From Niabella ginsenosidivorans (GTDB lineage Bacteria; Bacteroidota; Bacteroidia; Chitinophagales; Chitinophagaceae), in assembly GCF_001654455.1 (NCBI RefSeq), contig NZ_CP015772.1, positions 3,224,001-3,288,000 on the forward strand: a stretch of DNA of 64,000 nt, in the 5' to 3' direction. The notes under the pieces were generated by a model. That model was not told where the DNA came from, ran no database searches, and saw only the letters and a list, made by a program, of their open reading frames with translations. A program made the position numbers and the translations under genes. This document shows positions 27,530 through 37,553 of the stretch, in pieces (the stretch's first letter is position 1; each line of letters begins with the position of its first letter).

Positions 27530-29365
27530 TCATTTATTTTTCAGTTCTTTTTCCCGGGGTCGCATTGCATCGCCGGTTTGTTCGGCCAGTTGATGCAGGT
27601 ACCTGCCCGCCATTTTCCAGAATATGATAAAGAGGATCAGGGCTAAACCCAGTGTCAGTATTCCTGAAACATAACGGGCAAACCAGGTATGCGTCAACCC
27701 CAGTATCATTAGTGAAACGGATGTTGTACCAAGAACAGCAATACCCAGTCCTTTGAAAATGGGAGCAACAGCAACTCCATTGCCTGTTGTTGCTGCGGAT
27801 GCAAAGGGACGCCAGAAACCCAGGGGTCGTGCCCGTTGATAAAATGCCTGCAGCAGCGGAGCCGGGTCCGGTTTTGTGAGTAAAGCCACGATGATCCAGA
27901 GGAATGTCGTCAGCCCCATAACCAGCAGGGTTTGCCAATACCAGGGTATGATCAACCGCTGCGCCCCGGTTATGCCAAAATAGAACAGCAGTTTGGGGCC
28001 CAATACCACGATACAAAATATAACCGCCCCGCCAAAAGAAGCGGCAATCCTTGCCGGTCCGTTAAACCGCCACCACCACCATTGCGCCCAGTTAGCCGGC
28101 AATTCAGCAGCACTGAGCGACAGCATAAAAATGGCTACATCGGTAATGATCTGTACCTTATATACAACAGCAATGGCAATGCTTAATATCAGCAGCATGG
28201 AAATTTTACCAATAAGCAGGTAATGCCGTTCACTGCGGTTATGCGCCATCCACCTGCGGTATATATCGCTGACCATTACCTGGCTTCCAAAATTCAGATT
28301 ATCCCCCACAGTGGACATCGTTGCCGCCAGCATGGCAGCCACCATCAGCCCCATTGCACCGGTAGGCAGCAGCAGCTTCATTAAACGGCCATACACCAGC
28401 TCCCGGTCGGCACCCGGCAGGCGCAGCTCGGGCCATAGTACTGCGGCGCTGATACTGGGCAGCGTCACCAGCAATAACAATACAAACATGGAAATTGCCG
28501 CCACTACATACATGGTTAATGCTTCTGCCGGAGTGCGTGTAGACAATATACGCTGTCCTTCCATTGCTCCGCCCATTGGCGCTGCATCCCCTCCATAGCC
28601 AATGCTCTGGCCCAGCAGCCAGCCCAATGCAGCAGCCAGGGGAAATACCTCCTGTTTTTGCGGGGGAATGCTCCGGAGTATTTCTGCGCTTTCCGGGCCG
28701 AAGGCCTGTTCAATGGCTTTTACCATTGCGGCAGCACCGCCAAAATGATGCAGTGTAAGAAAGAGCAGCAGTAAGGTGCCGGTAAAAAAGATCAGCATCT
28801 GTATAAAATTGGAGATTACGACCCCTTTATATCCCGATGAAAATACAAACAGCAATGAAACGGGCACTACCAGGCATAAGGTCTGAAAACGGGTCAGATC
28901 AAACGCCGGGCCCATAATTTTGTAAGCTGCCAGCAAGGTAATTCCGGTCCATGCCGGCATTGCGATAAATGATGTTCGTATTGCGATCCATAACCGCATA
29001 ACTCCAGCAGCTCTTTTCGGGAACCGCAGGTCATAAAACTCCAGTGATGTAAAGAGGTTCAGCCGCCTCCAGAAAAATGCGAACAGCACACCTCCCAAAA
29101 ACAACGCCAGGCCAAAACGGCTCAGGTACCACCAGCAGATAAAACCACCGGTTGCCACGGCAAGTCCTCCATAACCGGTAGCGGCATCGGGGCTTACCAA
29201 AGCGGCAGTGTAAGAAACACCGTTTAGCCATCCCGGGATCTTGCGGCCGCCCAGAAAAAAATTATCCATGTTCTTATTGGCAAAACGCCGGTGCCAGAGG
29301 CCGATACCCAACATCAGCAGCAGGTATCCGATAACAATCCAAATATCAAGATGCTTCCAGATCAT
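27530..29365 (-). CDS. Sodium:solute symporter (SSS family), sugar uptake
   Basis: A 611-residue inner-membrane protein with about 13-14 hydrophobic helices. SSS features include the N-terminal NFFLGGRKIPGW, the AATMSTVGDNLNFGSQ helix with conserved Ser and Asn, and FTSLEFYDLRF. It is the only obvious inner-membrane sugar carrier in the PUL, so final products entering the cytoplasm are probably monosaccharides or close derivatives. The gene follows SusD by 30 bp, in one transcript. Confidence 0.9.
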   Translation of the reverse strand: MIWKHLDIWIVIGYLLLMLGIGLWHRRFANKNMDNFFLGGRKIPGWLNGVSYTAALVSPDAATGYGGLAVATGGFICWWYLSRFGLALFLGGVLFAFFWRRLNLFTSLEFYDLRFPKRAAGVMRLWIAIRTSFIAMPAWTGITLLAAYKIMGPAFDLTRFQTLCLVVPVSLLFVFSSGYKGVVISNFIQMLIFFTGTLLLLFLTLHHFGGAAAMVKAIEQAFGPESAEILRSIPPQKQEVFPLAAALGWLLGQSIGYGGDAAPMGGAMEGQRILSTRTPAEALTMYVVAAISMFVLLLLVTLPSISAAVLWPELRLPGADRELVYGRLMKLLLPTGAMGLMVAAMLAATMSTVGDNLNFGSQVMVSDIYRRWMAHNRSERHYLLIGKISMLLILSIAIAVVYKVQIITDVAIFMLSLSAAELPANWAQWWWWRFNGPARIAASFGGAVIFCIVVLGPKLLFYFGITGAQRLIIPWYWQTLLVMGLTTFLWIIVALLTKPDPAPLLQAFYQRARPLGFWRPFASAATTGNGVAVAPIFKGLGIAVLGTTSVSLMILGLTHTWFARYVSGILTLGLALILFIIFWKMAGRYLHQLAEQTGDAMRPREKELKNK

Positions 29366-29395
29366 ATTTTAAAAACAAAAAGTTTGTACTCCTGA

Positions 29396-31138
29396 TTATT
29401 TCCATCCGGGGTTCTGTTTCAGGTTCTTGTTCAACACCAGCTCATTGGAAGGCAATGGCAACAGGTAATCCCTGCCGGGGTTGAACTGCCAGCCGCCGGA
29501 TGCCGGTGTATTTTTTAATGGGAAAATATAGCCGTCTGCTGAAACGGCAATATTGTTTAAGGGCGGATCAAATGGTTTACCCACAAACTGCTGATATTTG
29601 GCTCCATATAAAGGACGCCGGATCAGCTGATCTGCGCTCCAGCGCATCAAATCATCAAAACGGTAGCCTTCCAGCGCCAGCTCCACCCTTCTTTCCCTGC
29701 GTACTTCATTCAGCAATGGTGACAGCTCCGGAAATTCCCAATGCGGGTCCGTAAATCCGACATTGGCACTTAAATGCGGCATGCTGACACGGTCTCTTAA
29801 AAGATTGATGGTCTGGTCAAGCACCTGTTGTGTTCCCTCACCCAGCTCCGCTTTAGCTTCCGCATAATTTAAAAGTACTTCAGCATACCGGAAAACGATA
29901 CTGGCTGTGGAACTTCCGGTACCATCCGCATCATCGGGTGCAATGCCCTTAAAAATTTCGAACCCTGTTGTACACCGCCCATCGCCTAATAAATTAATAT
30001 CCGGCAGGATAAAGCGGCCTGTAGTATCTCCGTTGGTAATGATCCTGGGGTATCCGGGCAGCAAAAATGTTTGCGCAAGACGCGGATCCCGGTTGGTGAT
30101 CTGGAGCTGTAACGTATTATCGCCCCGGTATAAGGAACTGATAGCGATCGGCTTGCCGTCTGTACACAAATAATCATCCACCAGCTGTTTGGACAGTCCT
30201 GTATTTCCCCCGCCATAGGCCATCATGTTTTGCCCAAAATGGGTCAACCCAAGTGCTTTGTCAAATTTTTTCCATAAGATCATTTCCGGATTGTTGGAAA
30301 GATCTTTCTGATTAAAAAGCCGCCAGTATCCAAAACGCGGATCATCGGTTATCGGGCTGATCGAATAGTAGCCTGCATTCATCAGCTTCAATGCTGCGTC
30401 TGCTGCCTTTCTCAAATATTTAGTATAATCAGCGCCTTCCACACCAAACACTGTTCCGTTATGATACTTTTCCCAGGTACCTTCATATAATGCCACGCGC
30501 GATTGAAATGCCAGGGCCGCGCCCCTGTTAATCCTTAACGGTTCCGCCTGACCGGGAGCAGCCAGCAGGGCTACCGCCTGATCAAGATCCTGCAGGATTG
30601 AATCAACAATAATATTCCGTTTTACCCTGGGCGCCTGCAACGCTTCCATGTCTTCCGTTGTAAGCGGCCGGTTATACCAGGGAAGATCACCAAACTGTTT
30701 CAGCAGACTGAAATAAAACCAGGCCCGCCAGAAATAGATTTCTCCTACATAAGTATTCGTTTGTGCCGGATCATCGGTTGACGTCTGATAATTGGCCAGA
30801 AAATAATTAACCGCACGGATATTTCCCCAATCCCAGCCGCCACCGGATGGCGGCACAGTGCCGGTACCGGATAATTGTGCGCTGTAATTATAATTCCCGT
30901 GCACCAGGTTATCCGAGGCATTGTCCAGCCAAAAGATACCCCCGGTATAGGCGCCGGGAAACCAGCCCGGGAATGCCGGGTAAAACTGGTTGGAATACAA
31001 TTTCATTTCAGTAGCCGTAAATTTTAACTGGTCATCAGGGATCTGATCCAACGGCGGTTTATCCAGTATTTTATTACAGGAGCTTACAGCCAGCACTCCG
31101 GTTAACAGACAGGTAATGAACAATATCCATTTATTCAT
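29396..31138 (-). CDS. SusD/RagB-family lipoprotein
   Basis: About 580 residues from ATG 31138, with lipobox VSSC (Cys21). An upstream in-frame extension to 31228 lacks signal features and overlaps SusC, so it is rejected. SusD hallmarks include KILDKPPLDQIPDD, the FYFSLLKQFGDLPWY helix region and RRERRVELALEGYRFDDLMRW. It pairs with the SusC at 31155-34328. It is distinct from the other two SusD proteins, indicating a different glycan epitope or receptor type. Confidence 0.95.
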   Translation of the reverse strand: MNKWILFITCLLTGVLAVSSCNKILDKPPLDQIPDDQLKFTATEMKLYSNQFYPAFPGWFPGAYTGGIFWLDNASDNLVHGNYNYSAQLSGTGTVPPSGGGWDWGNIRAVNYFLANYQTSTDDPAQTNTYVGEIYFWRAWFYFSLLKQFGDLPWYNRPLTTEDMEALQAPRVKRNIIVDSILQDLDQAVALLAAPGQAEPLRINRGAALAFQSRVALYEGTWEKYHNGTVFGVEGADYTKYLRKAADAALKLMNAGYYSISPITDDPRFGYWRLFNQKDLSNNPEMILWKKFDKALGLTHFGQNMMAYGGGNTGLSKQLVDDYLCTDGKPIAISSLYRGDNTLQLQITNRDPRLAQTFLLPGYPRIITNGDTTGRFILPDINLLGDGRCTTGFEIFKGIAPDDADGTGSSTASIVFRYAEVLLNYAEAKAELGEGTQQVLDQTINLLRDRVSMPHLSANVGFTDPHWEFPELSPLLNEVRRERRVELALEGYRFDDLMRWSADQLIRRPLYGAKYQQFVGKPFDPPLNNIAVSADGYIFPLKNTPASGGWQFNPGRDYLLPLPSNELVLNKNLKQNPGWK

Positions 31139-31154
31139 GATCATCTTTTTTTCA

Positions 31155-34100
31155 TTAAAAATTGATATTAGCCCCAAATGAATAGGTTTTGAGCAGCGGA
31201 TAGATTTTCCCGGTTCCCCATGAACCATTTACCACCTCCGGGTCATAGTTCTTATTGATCCGGGAAAACGTGAGTATATTATCTCCGCTAAAATAAAGAC
31301 GGATCCTTGCTTTGCCGGTAAGCTTCAGCAGCTGGGAAAAGTCATATCCTATCTGCAGGTTCTTGACCCGCATATAAGCACCACTTTGCAGGTAACGCGT
31401 CTGTACCTGATGATTTTTGGCGGCTTCTGAGGACGTATAAGGCCTGGGCCAGTAGGCACCGGTATTATCAGGACGCCAGTAATCCAGTGTGGTCAGATAA
31501 ACATTGTTCCCGAAATTCGGAACAAATCCCCAAAAAAGACTTCCGGAATTATTCCCCGCATCTCCACCCAGCCACAGATCTCTTTTAGCAACGCCCTGCA
31601 GGAACAAAGCAAGATCAAAATTTTTCCAGTTGGCGCCCAGATTCACGCCATAGCTGTAACGGGGCGTATTGTTCCCGATCACTTTCAGGTCGCCATGATT
31701 GTCGAATGTATTATCCCCTATATTAATTTTGCCATCGCCATTCAGATCCCTGTATCCAATATCTCCCTTATTCCATTGGCCAAACAGGTACGACTGATCC
31801 GGCATGCCCGCAAGATCTGCATCCGTCTGTAAAATGCCTGCTGTTTCATAGCCCCAGATATCGCCAATAACAGCCCCGGGGTAATAACCGGACAATAATT
31901 TATTCGGGTTATAATAACGTACAATACGGGATTGGTAATCAGACAGTACAACGGAAACATTATAATGAAAATCATCCCCGATCTTATCCTGCCAGTTCAG
32001 GCTCAATTCAAATCCCTTTGTACGCATGTCCGCATTATTCTGATAAGGCACCGCAGCGCCCAGTGCAGCCGGTAATACAGAAGCAGGCCCCAGCATGTTC
32101 AGGGTGGTACGGGTATAGATATCAAAGGTCAGGCTTAATTTGTTGTGTAAAAAAGCTGCATCCAGACCGAAATCAAGTGTACGGGAGGTTTCCCATGTAA
32201 GACCCGGACTGATCAGCCCCGGCGGGTTGATATAGCCCGGTCTTTCCCCATTCAGGATATATCCCATATTGGTGCCGATAGGGATCAGTGGCAGGTATTG
32301 ATAATTGGGTACGTTCTGGTTGCCCAGAGAGCCATAAGACACCCGCAATTTAAACTCGTTCACCGCTGCCTTCAGCTGTTGCCAGTAATCTTCGCGTGCC
32401 AGGTTATACCCCACAGAAACGGAAGGAAAGAATCCGAACCGGCTGCCCTCCGCAAACCGGGAAGAACCATCGTACCGGCCATTTAATTCAACAAGGTATT
32501 TCTCATCATAATCATAATTGAGTCTTCCGAACGTACCCATTGTAGCGTATTGCGTCAGCTGATCATATACATTCTGCGTACCGGTAGCCGTACTGATCGA
32601 GGGAATTTTATCCGTGATCAGGTTGGAGCGGTTGCCGCTTACGTTAAACCCCTTATACGTTTCAATCTGTGTACCTGCCAGTAATTTAAAATGGTGCTTG
32701 GCCAGGTTCTTCAGGTAGGAAGAATAGAGATTGAGCGTATTATAATTATCTGCCACGCCTCCTTCTCCAACAGCATTTACAGAAGGGCCAATGTTGTAGG
32801 TAGTACCATCAATATTCCAGGAATAAACATAGGCGCTGTGATCCTGGTAATTCCTGGCCTGATTATTATACGAATAATCCAGGTTGATTTTCCAGTTCTT
32901 TACAGGCTCTGCTTCCAGGGTACCGGTTATGGAAAGATCGTTCAAACTATTGATGCTTCTGCCACCGCTCGTCAGGAATTCTACATTGGATGCGTTGCTG
33001 AAATGTCCGTCAGGATTGCGCAGCGCCCAGTTGGGCCAACGGGTAGAAGCCATATGTACCCAGTTTCCTAACTGACTGGCATAAGGATAAGGCAGGTCTG
33101 AGTTCTGTCTGGAGAACCGGGTGATCAGCCCCAGCCTTAACCATTTTGTTGGTTCTGTGCGGATGTTGCCGGTTACGTTATACCGCTTGAAATTTTCGTT
33201 TGCATACCGCAGCTGACCATCTTCATCATAATAGCCAAAACCTACATAATACGTAGTATTACCGGCGCCCCCGCTAATATTCAGATCATGTTTCTGGCTG
33301 AACGACCAGGGTTTGAAATAAGCACGGTACCAGTCTACATTATCCGTATTCAGCGGTGAGGCATAGGTGTATTTATTGGGATTCGCCGGGTCCGGGGTGC
33401 TGACGGGCCAGGTACCGGGCTTGTTGATGTTATCCTGTATTTTGCTGATAATATCATCAGAAAAAATAATCCCCTGCCCACTGTTTACTGATGCATCATT
33501 TAATGCATGCGCAAATTGCAAAGAATTTGCCAGCCGGGGTAAGCGGGTATAAGCGCTTTGTGCCACCATGGAATTAATGGCAATATTTGATTGTTCTCCC
33601 TTCTTACCTCTTTTTGTTGTAATGAGTATCACACCATAAGGTGCCCGTGCCCCGTAAATAGCAGAGGAAGCTGCGTCTTTTAAAACAGATATATTATCAA
33701 TATCCTGTGCATTGATATTATTAATATTGGTAACCGGAATACCATCTACCACGTATAACGGGCCACCACCGGATAAAGAGGTATTGCCACGAATATTGAA
33801 AGAAGCATCAGTACCGGGCCCTCCGGGATCACCGGTAGTGGTCACATTCAGGTTGGCTACTTTTCCCTGCAGGGCCTGCCCCAGATTTACAACAGGCCGG
33901 TTCTGCAACTCTTTGCCACTGATCTGGGTAACGGCGCCCGTAAGATCTACTTTCTTTTGTGTGCCAAACCCCACCACTACCACATCACTGAGTTGCTGCC
34001 CTTCTGTATCTGCATAAAGGATTACTTCAACTTTCCTCTGGTTCCCTACCAGAAGTGTTTGTGTTTTATACCCGGTAAATGAAACGATCAGAGAGTCGTC

Positions 34101-34328
34101 AGTACCTGTTAGTTCTATTGAAAACGTTCCTGCCCGGTCGGCGACGGTACTGGTACCGGATTTCTGAGCCTTTATGGAAGCACCCGGCAATGGTTCGTTC
34201 CGTTCATTACGGACACTGCCGGCAACCTGAAATGCCGGTGTCTGGCCCCATATACGCGAAGCGGCAGGCAGTGCCAGCAATAAGAGCAGCACAGCCTGTC
34301 TCATCCATTTTTTCGTGTTGCTTTGCAT
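31155..34328 (-). CDS. SusC/RagA-family TonB-linked transporter
   Basis: A 1057-residue outer-membrane importer. A signal peptide (VLLLLLALPAASRIWG) precedes the regulatory-like domain (GSVRNERNEPLPGASIKA). Then come the signature VVVVGFGTQKKVDLTGA, the plug (GPLYVVDGIPVTNINNIN, SSAIYGARAPYGVI) and the barrel ending YSFGANINF. It follows a GH172 gene by 54 bp without an evident promoter, so it is probably cotranscribed. It pairs with the downstream SusD and is more divergent from the two other SusC proteins. Confidence 0.97.
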   Translation of the reverse strand: MQSNTKKWMRQAVLLLLLALPAASRIWGQTPAFQVAGSVRNERNEPLPGASIKAQKSGTSTVADRAGTFSIELTGTDDSLIVSFTGYKTQTLLVGNQRKVEVILYADTEGQQLSDVVVVGFGTQKKVDLTGAVTQISGKELQNRPVVNLGQALQGKVANLNVTTTGDPGGPGTDASFNIRGNTSLSGGGPLYVVDGIPVTNINNINAQDIDNISVLKDAASSAIYGARAPYGVILITTKRGKKGEQSNIAINSMVAQSAYTRLPRLANSLQFAHALNDASVNSGQGIIFSDDIISKIQDNINKPGTWPVSTPDPANPNKYTYASPLNTDNVDWYRAYFKPWSFSQKHDLNISGGAGNTTYYVGFGYYDEDGQLRYANENFKRYNVTGNIRTEPTKWLRLGLITRFSRQNSDLPYPYASQLGNWVHMASTRWPNWALRNPDGHFSNASNVEFLTSGGRSINSLNDLSITGTLEAEPVKNWKINLDYSYNNQARNYQDHSAYVYSWNIDGTTYNIGPSVNAVGEGGVADNYNTLNLYSSYLKNLAKHHFKLLAGTQIETYKGFNVSGNRSNLITDKIPSISTATGTQNVYDQLTQYATMGTFGRLNYDYDEKYLVELNGRYDGSSRFAEGSRFGFFPSVSVGYNLAREDYWQQLKAAVNEFKLRVSYGSLGNQNVPNYQYLPLIPIGTNMGYILNGERPGYINPPGLISPGLTWETSRTLDFGLDAAFLHNKLSLTFDIYTRTTLNMLGPASVLPAALGAAVPYQNNADMRTKGFELSLNWQDKIGDDFHYNVSVVLSDYQSRIVRYYNPNKLLSGYYPGAVIGDIWGYETAGILQTDADLAGMPDQSYLFGQWNKGDIGYRDLNGDGKINIGDNTFDNHGDLKVIGNNTPRYSYGVNLGANWKNFDLALFLQGVAKRDLWLGGDAGNNSGSLFWGFVPNFGNNVYLTTLDYWRPDNTGAYWPRPYTSSEAAKNHQVQTRYLQSGAYMRVKNLQIGYDFSQLLKLTGKARIRLYFSGDNILTFSRINKNYDPEVVNGSWGTGKIYPLLKTYSFGANINF

Positions 34329-34382
34329 AATTGATTTATTTTAATCCGATAAACATTCATTTACGCATTTTTTAATGTTCCA

Positions 34383-35582
34383 TTACAATCCCTTCAGCCG
34401 TTCTTCCGGTGGTGGTAAGGATGGCAGGTCATTTTCCGGTTTATCCAGATAGAAATAGGCGGTAGCCGTGCACTGATCGATGCGATAAAAATTCACCCAT
34501 TCATCTTTTGGGAACCGGTCATTAAAAATATCCGGATAACCGGGCGTTTCCATTAGCTGGATCAGCCCCTTTGAAGTCATCACCGATACCGGGCGGGCTT
34601 TACCACCGGCTTTTATAATTGCCCGGATAGAATCCCGGCCACCGCCACCCATCTGCTGAATAGCAACTTTACAACTGGTGCTGAAAAAAACAGGATCGGG
34701 TATATGATACCGGTAAAAGGCGAACTGCCCTTTCTCTTTATCCACAACCGGCGCTCCCTGATAAAGATGCGCAAAGGCGCCCAGGTTCCATGCAGATCCG
34801 ATATAGTCTTCTGTACCGGTGCCGGCCAGGCTGGGATGAGCCTGGTCTCCGTCCAGGTATATTTTTACTTCCCCTTCTCCAAACCAGGTGCTTCTGTAAA
34901 TTTTATCAGTAGTGATGCCGATGTTTGCTCCCAGAAAACGGCCCCTGCCGGTAACCACGGGCAATACTATAAAATCCTCGCCCAAACGCGTATGGGCATT
35001 GTTACTCCAGTATGCATGGAAATAGGCACCGTTTTTATCCGGTACTTTGAGAGCGGTAAAATTGATATCATAGAACAGCAACTGCCTGCTTTTTGATTCA
35101 TTGATAAATACGATTTTTGCATGTTTTCTGAAAGGCATCGGAATATAACAGTTGAATGATTTCCCCTCCGGATCTGAAAACAGGGCACTTTGGAAAGCTG
35201 TTTTTCGTCCCAGGCCGATACCAAAGAAATCACCCAGTGGTGCCGATACCGCAGGTTTTGCTGCATGGTCCCAGTACATTTCGATCCTGATGGAACGTAA
35301 GGATGCAGGGCTCCTTTCAATAAAGGTCATCCAGATACGGTTGATGATGCCGGCGCCTTCGTAATCCATCAGTACTTTGCTATCTCCGGGCTCGATCCAC
35401 TCTGACGCATGCCCTTTTGCGCCTTTATTTTCGATAGCGCCCCCACCCTTCGCTCCTGTAGGATTTTCAAAGCTGATCCAGCGCGTATCCGCATCCGCAG
35501 GTATTTCAAAAAGCTGCTGTGCTGCCGGATGTAAAGGAAGCAGGGACACCAGGAGCAGGATGGTATAAATCGTCTGTTTCAT
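34383..35582 (-). CDS. GH172 (DUF2961) glycoside hydrolase
   Basis: A 399-residue protein with a signal peptide (MKQTIYTILLLVSLLPLHPAA). DUF2961 signatures are RIEMYWDHAAKPAVSAPLGDFFG, TWFGEGEVKIYLDGD and GTGTEDYIGSAWN (near residue 252). It belongs to a different subgroup from the tandem pair at 20.8-23.3 kb (shorter, lacking the NKGNDPGLWG tail). It sits between two SusCD pairs and likely acts on the imported oligosaccharides, releasing fructofuranosyl or arabinofuranosyl units. Confidence 0.84.
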   Translation of the reverse strand: MKQTIYTILLLVSLLPLHPAAQQLFEIPADADTRWISFENPTGAKGGGAIENKGAKGHASEWIEPGDSKVLMDYEGAGIINRIWMTFIERSPASLRSIRIEMYWDHAAKPAVSAPLGDFFGIGLGRKTAFQSALFSDPEGKSFNCYIPMPFRKHAKIVFINESKSRQLLFYDINFTALKVPDKNGAYFHAYWSNNAHTRLGEDFIVLPVVTGRGRFLGANIGITTDKIYRSTWFGEGEVKIYLDGDQAHPSLAGTGTEDYIGSAWNLGAFAHLYQGAPVVDKEKGQFAFYRYHIPDPVFFSTSCKVAIQQMGGGGRDSIRAIIKAGGKARPVSVMTSKGLIQLMETPGYPDIFNDRFPKDEWVNFYRIDQCTATAYFYLDKPENDLPSLPPPEERLKGL

Positions 35583-35669
35583 TTATTCTTTAAATTATTT
35601 ATGCTTTTAGTATTTCATTTTTTTGTGGCAATACGACCAACACTGTTAAGCATCATCCGGTACTATTCA

Positions 35670-37535
35670 TTACCAGCCCGGATTTTGAACCAGCTTGGGA
35701 TTTTTCTCAATCTCTCCTAAAGGAACCGGCCAGAAATAATCTTTCTTTTCAAATACCCGTTTTTCAATAACTGTTCTTTTGTAAAAAGCGTCACTGGCCA
35801 TGTTAAAGGGGATGGCAGGATCATTGCCCGTAGCTTCTTTGATCACTCCGTTTACATTCAGTCCGTAAATATTTTTATTGTCAATCGTTTCCGCTGTCAT
35901 CCAGCGATGGGTATCAAAATACCGGTGCGTTTCAAAAGCCAGCTCAATGCGGCGTTCATGCCGTATGGCGGTACGCATCTCCTCCTTTGACAAACCCGCC
36001 GTTAAAGCCGGCAGTCCTGAACGATCCCGGATCAGATTAACATATTTATAAACATCAGCTACCGGTCCCTGGGCCTCATTCAGCGCCTCTGCATAATTTA
36101 AGTATTGTTCGCCCAGCCTGAAGAAGACCCACGTACGTATCGGATCCGATTTTGGCTGCATCACAAATGCCGGATTGGTCAGTTTCTTCATCATATATCC
36201 TGTTTTGCTGTAGTTATCACCACTGGCAACGGGGCGGCCATCCAGACCTAATTTCCAGAACTGCAGCGGCGTGCTTCTTTTTTGCGGATCCCTCAGCCAT
36301 TTATATTTCTGACCGGTGAACATGATGCTGGCGTAAAAACGCGGCTCGCGGCCTACATACATCGTGCGGGTTCCCGCCACATAATCGTTGGTTTCTTCAG
36401 CAGCCTGTCCTGATTCATCATAGCCGGATGCGGGATTGATGACCGGTGTCCTGTCTGCATTATATCCCAGGATGGGTTGTGTACCGTTTGCCATCTGGTA
36501 ATCATCAACAAGATCCTGCGTGGGAGTTTGTAAAGGCCAGAACGCACCGGTCATCCCCCTGGGCTCACTATACGCATCAATATTCTGGTAGCCCGGGTCA
36601 TCTCTTGTCCAGAACACCTCGTCATTAAAGTTTACATAAAAAATCTCCGCATAATTCCGCTGCGGGTCATTACCGGCAGACCGGTATAATTTATATCCGG
36701 CTGTTTCGGCCTGGTCAATACAGGCTTTGGCGGCATCAGCTGCCGTCTGCCAGCGGCTATCGTCTTTTGAAGGAAAGAGCTGCGCTCCATCCTGGTCTGC
36801 CAGCGTTACACCTCCGTTCCATAATGGACTGGCCATGTACAAAAGAACACGTGCTTTTAAAGCCAGACAGGTAATCTTACTGGGTCGTCCGTAATCCGTG
36901 GTTGCTGTGATCCTGGGCTCCAGTTTGGCGGCAGCTTTATCACATTCATCAGTAATAAAGTGAACGCAATCTGTAATCGGCTGGCGCTTAAAAGCAAGCA
37001 GATCATCGTCCAGTCCAACCGTTTTATCAATAATAGGTACCGGACCATAGGCCCGTACCAGGCAGAAATAATAGAACGCCCTCAGGAAAATGGCTTCTCC
37101 TTTCCACCGGTCAATTTTTGCTGCCGTGGCCAGTTCAGAAGGCGTCAGCTGATCAATATTTTCCAGGAATAAATTCACTTTCCGGATAGCGATGTAGCAT
37201 TGCCCCCAGATATCATTTACATTAGAAGTGGGGTTCCAGTTGCCAATATTGATGTTATTGGCAAAATTGGGATCATAGCTCATTTCCATTTCATCGGATG
37301 CGGCAGTAAAAACATTGTAGGGCGCTGAACCTGCCGGCGGATTGTCTACCAGCTGTAGTTCATAAGGAAGGTGCGTGTAAATATTGGTCAGGTATTGTTC
37401 TGTATATACCGGGTTGGTAAATACATCCTTTAATGACAGATCACCATCCGGCGTTTTGTCTAAAAAACCTTTTTTGCAAGAGGAATAAGTAAAAAGCAGT
37501 ACTATATATAAACTTGCCAGTATTTTATATTTCAT
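35670..37535 (-). CDS. SusD/RagB-family lipoprotein
   Basis: A 621-residue lipoprotein (lipobox TYSSC, Cys20, then KKGFLDKTPDGDLSLKDVF). Central FLRAFYYFCLVRAYGPVPI and C-terminal HERRIELAFETHRYFDTHRW are SusD hallmarks. It starts 18 bp after the SusC stop. Similarity to the SusD at 7254-9038 extends across the whole protein, including PDG/EDLS/TLKDVF and the RDRSGLP/RNRSGLP block, consistent with a duplicated SusCD unit. Confidence 0.96.
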   Translation of the reverse strand: MKYKILASLYIVLLFTYSSCKKGFLDKTPDGDLSLKDVFTNPVYTEQYLTNIYTHLPYELQLVDNPPAGSAPYNVFTAASDEMEMSYDPNFANNINIGNWNPTSNVNDIWGQCYIAIRKVNLFLENIDQLTPSELATAAKIDRWKGEAIFLRAFYYFCLVRAYGPVPIIDKTVGLDDDLLAFKRQPITDCVHFITDECDKAAAKLEPRITATTDYGRPSKITCLALKARVLLYMASPLWNGGVTLADQDGAQLFPSKDDSRWQTAADAAKACIDQAETAGYKLYRSAGNDPQRNYAEIFYVNFNDEVFWTRDDPGYQNIDAYSEPRGMTGAFWPLQTPTQDLVDDYQMANGTQPILGYNADRTPVINPASGYDESGQAAEETNDYVAGTRTMYVGREPRFYASIMFTGQKYKWLRDPQKRSTPLQFWKLGLDGRPVASGDNYSKTGYMMKKLTNPAFVMQPKSDPIRTWVFFRLGEQYLNYAEALNEAQGPVADVYKYVNLIRDRSGLPALTAGLSKEEMRTAIRHERRIELAFETHRYFDTHRWMTAETIDNKNIYGLNVNGVIKEATGNDPAIPFNMASDAFYKRTVIEKRVFEKKDYFWPVPLGEIEKNPKLVQNPGW

Positions 37536-37553
37536 ATATGAGCTTTATTGGTT

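Noticed and set aside
31139-31228. N-terminal extension of the SusD gene at 29396
   Set aside because: It overlaps SusC and places residues before a proper lipoprotein signal; ATG 31138 fits better.
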